Assembly: GCA_018067325.1 (NCBI GenBank)
Contig: JAGPUU010000373.1
Location: 1 to 10,133 of the forward strand
Reading direction: 5' to 3'
Source: Amphritea sp.
Lineage (GTDB): Bacteria > Pseudomonadota > Gammaproteobacteria > Pseudomonadales > Balneatricaceae
DNA length: 10,133 nt
The first letter of the stretch is position 1, and every line of letters begins with the position of its first letter. The position numbers and the translations under genes are program-made. Positions 6,442 through 10,133 of the stretch are shown one piece after another. The notes under the pieces were generated by a model. It saw only the letters and a program-made list of their open reading frames with translations. It was not told where the DNA came from and did not search any database.

Positions 6442-7235
6442 AGCCATCTGTAGAAATCGATGTTAATGCTGAAAAGGATGGCGATCAGCCGATGACCAGA
6501 AAACCTTCTTTGTTTTTATATCTGCGAGCAACGCTCTTCTATATCGGTTTTTATCCGGTGACTCTGATCTTTGCTGCCTTCTGTTTGCTGGTGGGATGGG
6601 TGTTGCCATTTCGCCCGCGTTTTAAGTTGTTTACTCTGATGAACTATTTCTCGATGTTTTGGTTGCGCCTCTGTTGTGGTGTTAAATATCGAGTAGAAGG
6701 TCGCGAAAATCTACCGCAGGATACTGCTTATGTGGTTGTCGCTAACCACTCTAGTGAATGGGAAACGTTATTCCTGCAGACTCTGATACGTCCACAGAGT
6801 GCGGTGTTGAAGCAGGAGTTATTGAAGATTCCGTTCTTTGGCTGGGCATTGGCCATGCTGAAGCCTATCGCATTGGATCGTAGCAAGCGCCGTGGTGCGC
6901 TAAAGCAGCTGCTGACACAGGGTAAGGATCGTCTGGGAGATGGTATTAATGTTGTTATTTTTCCCCAGGGAACTCGGGTAGAAACCGGTAAACTGGGTAA
7001 ATTTAACAAAGGTGGAGCGATGCTGGCGGCCAGTGGTCAGGTGCCTGTTGTGCCTTTAGCTCATGATGCCGGGTTGTTCTGGCCGGGTAAAAGCTATGTG
7101 AAGTATCCCGGGACTGTGACCGTGCGCATTGGCTCCCCGGTGGCGGCTGTTGATCGAAGTGTTGATGATATACATAAAGACTCAATCGGCTGGCTGGAAG
7201 CGCAGATGCGAGACCTGAAAGTGGTAGACGAATAG
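6438..7235 (+). CDS. plsC: 1-acyl-sn-glycerol-3-phosphate acyltransferase (PlsC family, HX4E type)
   Basis: A 265-residue membrane enzyme that probably acylates lysophosphatidate to phosphatidate. A hydrophobic segment at about 33-57 should anchor it to the inner membrane. The catalytic block is NHSSEWET (103-110), with H104 and E109, an HX4E form instead of HX4D. The glycerol-phosphate-binding block is FPQGTR (175-180) in place of [17 protein letters not shown] (202-212) is the usual last conserved strand. The listed start is a TTG overlapping the moaC stop as TTGA, with AAGG 7 bases upstream; an in-frame ATG at 6492 would remove 18 polar residues and cannot be excluded. It is last in the run and is followed by a strong terminator. 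Glutamate variants are, to my knowledge, known in proteobacterial PlsC paralogues, so activity is likely. Confidence 0.88.
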   Translation: MKPSVEIDVNAEKDGDQPMTRKPSLFLYLRATLFYIGFYPVTLIFAAFCLLVGWVLPFRPRFKLFTLMNYFSMFWLRLCCGVKYRVEGRENLPQDTAYVVVANHSSEWETLFLQTLIRPQSAVLKQELLKIPFFGWALAMLKPIALDRSKRRGALKQLLTQGKDRLGDGINVVIFPQGTRVETGKLGKFNKGGAMLAASGQVPVVPLAHDAGLFWPGKSYVKYPGTVTVRIGSPVAAVDRSVDDIHKDSIGWLEAQMRDLKVVDE

Positions 7236-7261
7236 CGGTTGTTCACGAATGGATTTTGCAC

Positions 7262-7292
7262 AAAAAAAACCCGCCATCGGCGGGTTTTTTTT
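7262..7292. terminator. Bidirectional intrinsic terminator between plsC and fabB
   Basis: Eight A, stem CCCGCC/GGCGGG with loop ATC, then eight T: a perfect symmetric terminator. It follows the plsC stop by 26 bases on the plus strand and the fabB stop by 21 bases on the minus strand, so it should end both convergent transcripts. Confidence 0.95.
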
Positions 7293-7313
7293 ATGCCAGA
7301 GGGTATCTGGTAA

Positions 7314-8531
7314 TTAGCTATCGAACTTCTGGAATACCAGCGTCGAGTTAGTGCCGCCGAAACCGAAGCTGTTAGACATTACTCGCTGCAGATCGACATT
7401 GTCTTTACGCTCTGTGACTACAGGAAGGCCTTCAGCTGCCGGATCAAGCTCATCAATGTTAGCTGATGCGCAGATGAAGTCGTTTTCCATCATCAACAAG
7501 CTATAGATCGCTTCCTGAACGCCGGTAGCACCCAGGGAGTGACCTGTCAGTGATTTGGTTGAGCTGACGGGAGGCATCTCGGTACCGAAGGTCTCTTTCA
7601 TCGCCTTCAGTTCCTGGATGTCGCCTGCAGGTGTTGAGGTGCCGTGAGAGTTGATGTAGTCGATGCTGCCATCAACGGTGCTCATGGCCTGCTTCATGCA
7701 GCGTACAGCGCCTTCACCGGAAGGGGCTACCATGTCATAGCCGTCAGAAGTTGCGCCATAGCCAACCAGCTCACCGTAAATCTTCGCGCCGCGTGCTTTA
7801 GCGTGTTCCAGTTCTTCCAGAACCAGCATGCCGCCGCCGCCAGCGATAACAAAACCGTCGCGGTTTGCGTCGTATGCGCGTGACGCTTTTTCAGGCGTAT
7901 CATTGTACTTGCTGGACAGGGCGCCCATCGCATCAAACATCATGGTCAGAGACCAGTGAAGCTCTTCACCGCCACCGGCAAATACGATGTCTTGCTTGTT
8001 CAGTTGAATCTGTTCCATCGCGTTGCCGATACAGTGGGCGCTGGTCGCGCAGGCAGAAGTGATGGAGTAATTAACGCCTTTAATCTTAAACGGGGTGGCT
8101 AGACAGGCGGATACGGTTGAGCCCATAGTGCGGGTTACCCGGTATGGGCCGACACGGCGAACGCCTTTAGTGCGCAGGATATCAGCGGCTTCTACGATAT
8201 CAGCAGAAGATGCACCACCAGAGCCTGCAACCAGGCCGGTACGTACATTGGATACCTGGTCTTCACTTAGGTTGGCATCCTTAATGGCCTGTTCCATAGA
8301 GAGGTAAGCATAGGCCGCCGCGTCGCCCATAAAACGGACCAGTTTGCGGTCGATCAGACCTGTATAGTCCAGATCGATACTGCCTGCTACATGGCTGCGA
8401 AAGCCCATTTCTTTGTACTCTTCCTGAAATTTGATGCCTGAACGGCCCTCTTTCAGTGAGTCCAGGACGGCTTCTTTATCAGTACCTAGGCAAGATACGA
8501 TACCCATTCCGGTAACAACGACACGTCTCAT
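7314..8531 (-). CDS. fabB: 3-oxoacyl-[acyl-carrier-protein] synthase I FabB
   Basis: A 405-residue condensing enzyme that elongates cis-3-decenoyl-ACP and other acyl-ACPs in type II fatty acid synthesis. It acts with FabA to make unsaturated fatty acids without oxygen. The Cys-His-His triad is visible: C161 in [10 protein letters not shown]296 in NSHGTSTP and H331 in [10 protein letters not shown], with the supporting K326. The glycine-rich C-terminal [13 protein letters not shown] (386-398) is diagnostic of the family. The context beside fabA and the length favour FabB over FabF. A Shine-Dalgarno site AGAGG lies about 7 bases before the ATG. It is 83 bases downstream of fabA on the same strand, with a hairpin and a possible separate promoter between. 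Confidence 0.96.
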   Translation of the reverse strand: MRRVVVTGMGIVSCLGTDKEAVLDSLKEGRSGIKFQEEYKEMGFRSHVAGSIDLDYTGLIDRKLVRFMGDAAAYAYLSMEQAIKDANLSEDQVSNVRTGLVAGSGGASSADIVEAADILRTKGVRRVGPYRVTRTMGSTVSACLATPFKIKGVNYSITSACATSAHCIGNAMEQIQLNKQDIVFAGGGEELHWSLTMMFDAMGALSSKYNDTPEKASRAYDANRDGFVIAGGGGMLVLEELEHAKARGAKIYGELVGYGATSDGYDMVAPSGEGAVRCMKQAMSTVDGSIDYINSHGTSTPAGDIQELKAMKETFGTEMPPVSSTKSLTGHSLGATGVQEAIYSLLMMENDFICASANIDELDPAAEGLPVVTERKDNVDLQRVMSNSFGFGGTNSTLVFQKFDS

Positions 8532-8565
8532 AGGATGCCTCTTTAAATTCAGTAAAAACGTTGTA

Positions 8566-8571
8566 ATTATA
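8566..8571 (-). promoter_or_regulatory. Possible fabB -10 element
   Basis: A perfect TATAAT lies on the minus strand 34 bases before the fabB start, just after the fabA 3' hairpin. The -35 region at the right distance (around GGGCTT) is poor, so any promoter would be weak or activator-dependent. It would allow fabB to be expressed apart from fabA. Confidence 0.35.
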
Positions 8572-8587
8572 GATCTACAGCTGAACT

Positions 8588-8608
8588 AAAGCCCGCGTTG
8601 CGGGCTTT
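8588..8608 (-). terminator. Hairpin between fabA and fabB (partial terminator)
   Basis: AAAGCCCGC and GCGGGCTTT form a perfect 9-pair stem with a 3-base loop, 6 bases after the fabA stop. On the minus strand only three T follow before AG, so it should terminate inefficiently. It may lower fabB relative to fabA or stabilise the fabA message. Confidence 0.65.
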
Positions 8609-8614
8609 GTAATA

Positions 8615-9130
8615 TCAGAAACTATCAGTAGATACGAACAGACCAACACGCAGATCTTTAGCGGTGTAAATCTCGCGACCATCAACGGAAACGGAGCCAT
8701 CAGCGATGCCCATTACCAGTTTACGTTCGATAACCCGTGACAGGTCGATGCGGTAAGTAACTTTCTTTGCAGTTGGCAGAATCTGGCCAGTGAACTTTAC
8801 TTCACCTGATCCCAATGCGCGTCCACGACCTTTATTGCCGCGCCAGCCCAGATAGAAGCCAACGATTTGCCACATAGCGTCAAGACCCAGGCAGCCAGGC
8901 ATAACTGGATCGGTTGGGAAGTGGCAGTCAAAGAACCAAAGATCAGGATGAATATCCAGCTCTGCTTCTATGTAGCCTTTACCATATTTACCACCTTCAC
9001 CAGTGATCATAGTAACGCGGTCCATCATCAGCATGTTGCCTATAGGCAAGCGTGCATTGCCCTCGCCGAACATAATGCCGTTACCGCACTGAAGAAGTTC
9101 TTCTCGATTAAATGAGGATGGGTTTGTCAT
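8615..9130 (-). CDS. fabA: 3-hydroxydecanoyl-[ACP] dehydratase/isomerase FabA
   Basis: A 171-residue bifunctional hot-dog-fold enzyme that dehydrates 3-hydroxydecanoyl-ACP and isomerises trans-2- to cis-3-decenoyl-ACP. This is the branch point to unsaturated fatty acids. The catalytic pair matches E. coli numbering: H70 in [15 protein letters not shown] and D84 in [10 protein letters not shown]. The conserved NMLMMDRV (32-39) and GEVKFTGQ (109-116) segments are present and the length is nearly identical to E. coli FabA. The start is preceded by only a weak Shine-Dalgarno site, but the N-terminus aligns with known FabA. It is first of a fabA-fabB pair, an arrangement also known as an operon in Pseudomonas aeruginosa. 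It is divergent from tpm across 138 bases. Confidence 0.97.
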   Translation of the reverse strand: MTNPSSFNREELLQCGNGIMFGEGNARLPIGNMLMMDRVTMITGEGGKYGKGYIEAELDIHPDLWFFDCHFPTDPVMPGCLGLDAMWQIVGFYLGWRGNKGRGRALGSGEVKFTGQILPTAKKVTYRIDLSRVIERKLVMGIADGSVSVDGREIYTAKDLRVGLFVSTDSF

Positions 9131-9173
9131 ATGTGCTGAGTATCCACTTTTATTTTAGCCAAAATATCGGGGA

Positions 9174-9179
9174 ATTATA
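9174..9179 (-). promoter_or_regulatory. fabA -10 element
   Basis: A perfect TATAAT on the minus strand lies 43 bases before the fabA start, in the fabA-tpm gap. No good -35 box sits 16-18 bases upstream (around TGCTCC), which may mean an activator is used. I looked for FabR-, FadR- and DesT-like palindromes and saw none that convinced me. Confidence 0.45.
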
Positions 9180-9268
9180 CCGGGTTAGTGGATCGGGAGC
9201 ACGGTCTGTATCATTAAAAAAGGAAAATTCAGGCAGATAATGGTCTTTTTGAGGAGATTTAAAGGGAA

Positions 9269-9898
9269 ATGAAGAGCGAGTTTTGGCATGAGCGCTGGCA
9301 GTCTGGGCGAATAGGTTTTCATCAGGCTCAGGTTAATTGTTTTTTACAGCGCTATTGGTCTGCGCTTATGGCTGCTGGGAAAGGTCGGGTTTTGGTGCCG
9401 TTGTGCGGTAAAAGCCTGGATATGCTCTGGTTGAGAGAGCAGGGCCATGAGGTGACCGGGGTTGAACTTAGTGATCTGGCTTGTCAGGCCTTTATGTCGG
9501 GGTTGGGCGTTGATGCCCCGGCCCGGCAGGAGGCTGGGTTTGCCATTCGAGAGCATGAGGGATTGCAGTTACTTTGCGGTGATTTTTTCGCGTTACCTGA
9601 AGTTAGCTATGAAGAGGTTCGTTGGGTTTATGATCGGGCCGCACTGATTGCTTTTCCTGCTGATATGCGACGAGCGTATGCGCAGAGCCTGATACATAAT
9701 CTACCAGAGGGTGTCGCGATACTGTTGATAACGCTAGAATTTGCTGATCAGCAGGGGCCACCGTTTTCAGTATCTGAGCCAGAAGTACGCGAACTCTATG
9801 GTGAGAGATTTGAGGTAGAAAAGCTTGAGACAGAGCGAAGCGTAGGTCGTGGTGGGCGTGCGGAAGCGGAATCGGTTTATGTTTTGAGGGATCGATAA
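9269..9898 (+). CDS. tpm: Thiopurine S-methyltransferase (TPMT) family protein
   Basis: A 209-residue SAM-dependent methyltransferase of the TPMT class. Hallmarks in order are FWHERWQSGRIGFHQ (5-19), the SAM-binding VLVPLCGKSLDM (41-52), GVELS (64-68) and VYDRAALIAFP, all in the usual places. The length is slightly under the roughly 218 of other bacterial members. Bacterial homologues methylate thiopurines and have been linked to detoxifying selenium and tellurium oxyanions; the natural substrate is unsettled. It is transcribed away from fabA. AAGGGA sits almost against the ATG, while GAGGAG (9251-9256) is 12 bases away, so the start is probable but not certain. The stop codon lies inside the first copy of the repeat array that follows. 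Confidence 0.93.
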   Translation: MKSEFWHERWQSGRIGFHQAQVNCFLQRYWSALMAAGKGRVLVPLCGKSLDMLWLREQGHEVTGVELSDLACQAFMSGLGVDAPARQEAGFAIREHEGLQLLCGDFFALPEVSYEEVRWVYDRAALIAFPADMRRAYAQSLIHNLPEGVAILLITLEFADQQGPPFSVSEPEVRELYGERFEVEKLETERSVGRGGRAEAESVYVLRDR

Positions 9899-9998
9899 GA
9901 GTCGTCGTTCGTGGTTCAAACGAAAAGAGCCGTTGCTCGTGATTCGAGCGTCACAAAAAGAGATAAGAGCCGTTGTTCGTAGATCGACCGTCACAAAA
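9894..9998. repeat. Three degenerate tandem repeats (~40-base unit) after tpm
   Basis: Copies lie at 9894-9921 (short, 28 bases), 9922-9958 and 9962-9998; the last two start 40 bases apart. Copies 2 and 3 agree at 31 of 37 positions, and copy 1 agrees with copy 2 at 21 of 28. The shared frame is GAnAAGAGnCGT, then a palindrome at unit positions 14-18 and 24-28, then CGTCACAAAA in copies 2 and 3. The palindrome is perfect in copy 2 (GCTCG/CGAGC). Between copies 1 and 2, T15-A27 becomes C15-G27, a compensatory change. Copy 1 contains the tpm stop codon. No gene is visible here. Confidence 0.7.
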
Positions 9999-10006
9999 GG
10001 CGTGAC

Positions 10007-10133
10007 TTGCTCGTTGCTCGCTAAAAGCCTTCTTTTAAAAGTGATAGGTAGCTAGAGAGTTAATGGCTTTGTAAGAGGGTTGTTGCATTGATTGTGCAGA
10101 GGCTGATAATTCTGAGCAACGAGCAACGAGCAA
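10007..10133. repeat. 14-base inverted repeat of heptamer TTGCTCG flanking ~100 bases
   Basis: TTGCTCGTTGCTCG (10007-10020) is matched exactly by its complement at 10120-10133, the last bases of the window. The right side carries a further GAGCAAC, giving nearly three heptamer units at 10114-10133. The enclosed 99 bases are AT-richer and hold no open frame, a CTTTTAAAAG palindrome and a nested AAAGCC/GGCTTT pair. GTCAC/GTGAC (9990-9994, 10002-10006) forms another small hairpin just outside. It resembles a foldback, MITE-like or intergenic palindromic element. Its right border is beyond the window, so no target duplication can be checked. Confidence 0.6.

Noticed and set aside
9131..9268. FabR, FadR or DesT operator in the fabA-tpm gap
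   Set aside because: No palindrome close to the motifs I know was found by eye; only the TATAAT is clear.
9911..9950. tRNA T-arm-like words (GGTTCAAAC, GATTCGAGC) suggesting tRNA-derived repeats
   Set aside because: No matching acceptor, D-arm or anticodon arms, and the would-be T-stems do not pair.
9894..10133. CRISPR array
   Set aside because: Units are diverged, adjacent rather than separated by unique spacers of equal length, and there are no cas genes nearby.

Overview
The window reads as ordinary chromosome from a gammaproteobacterium, most likely a marine, Oceanospirillales-type organism. This placement is inference from gene content: a fabA-fabB pair, gammaproteobacterial-type MoaA and MoaC, a SirB2 protein, a TPMT-type methyltransferase and a RutR-like TetR regulator. 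Base composition is balanced and looks uniform throughout. I see no insertion sequence, integrase, phage gene, CRISPR array, tRNA or rRNA.

Left part (1-2011, all minus strand): a RutR-like TetR regulator lies upstream of the ATPase gene of a sugar/nucleoside-type ABC importer, which runs off the left edge. The 296-base gap between them holds a near-match to the palindrome bound by E. coli RutR, so the regulator probably controls the transporter. This suggests nucleobase or nucleoside uptake.

Middle (2218-7235): an isolated RmlD-like sugar-nucleotide reductase converges on a small SirB2 membrane protein. Next come moaA and then a tight run of an unusual acyltransferase, moaC and a PlsC-type acyltransferase. 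These last three overlap by 4 bases at each junction and appear to share a promoter near 4775-4803. MoaA and MoaC together make cyclic pyranopterin monophosphate, the first molybdenum-cofactor intermediate, so phospholipid acyltransferases are interleaved with cofactor synthesis. The 202-base gap after moaA contains two long inverted repeats, the promoter and a Shine-Dalgarno site buried in a small hairpin.

Right part (7236-9898): a textbook bidirectional terminator separates the plus-strand run from minus-strand fabA-fabB, the anaerobic unsaturated fatty acid pathway. Fatty acid synthesis and phosphatidate synthesis therefore sit back to back. A divergent tpm gene follows.

Right end (9894-10133): no gene is visible. 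It holds three degenerate copies of a roughly 40-base repeat with a conserved internal palindrome, then a 14-base inverted repeat built from the heptamer TTGCTCG and flanking about 100 bases. This is the least explained part of the window. I did not find a clear new multi-gene system. The best leads are this repeat element, the lipid/molybdopterin gene interleaving, the RutR-like circuit and the structured moaA-acyltransferase gap.
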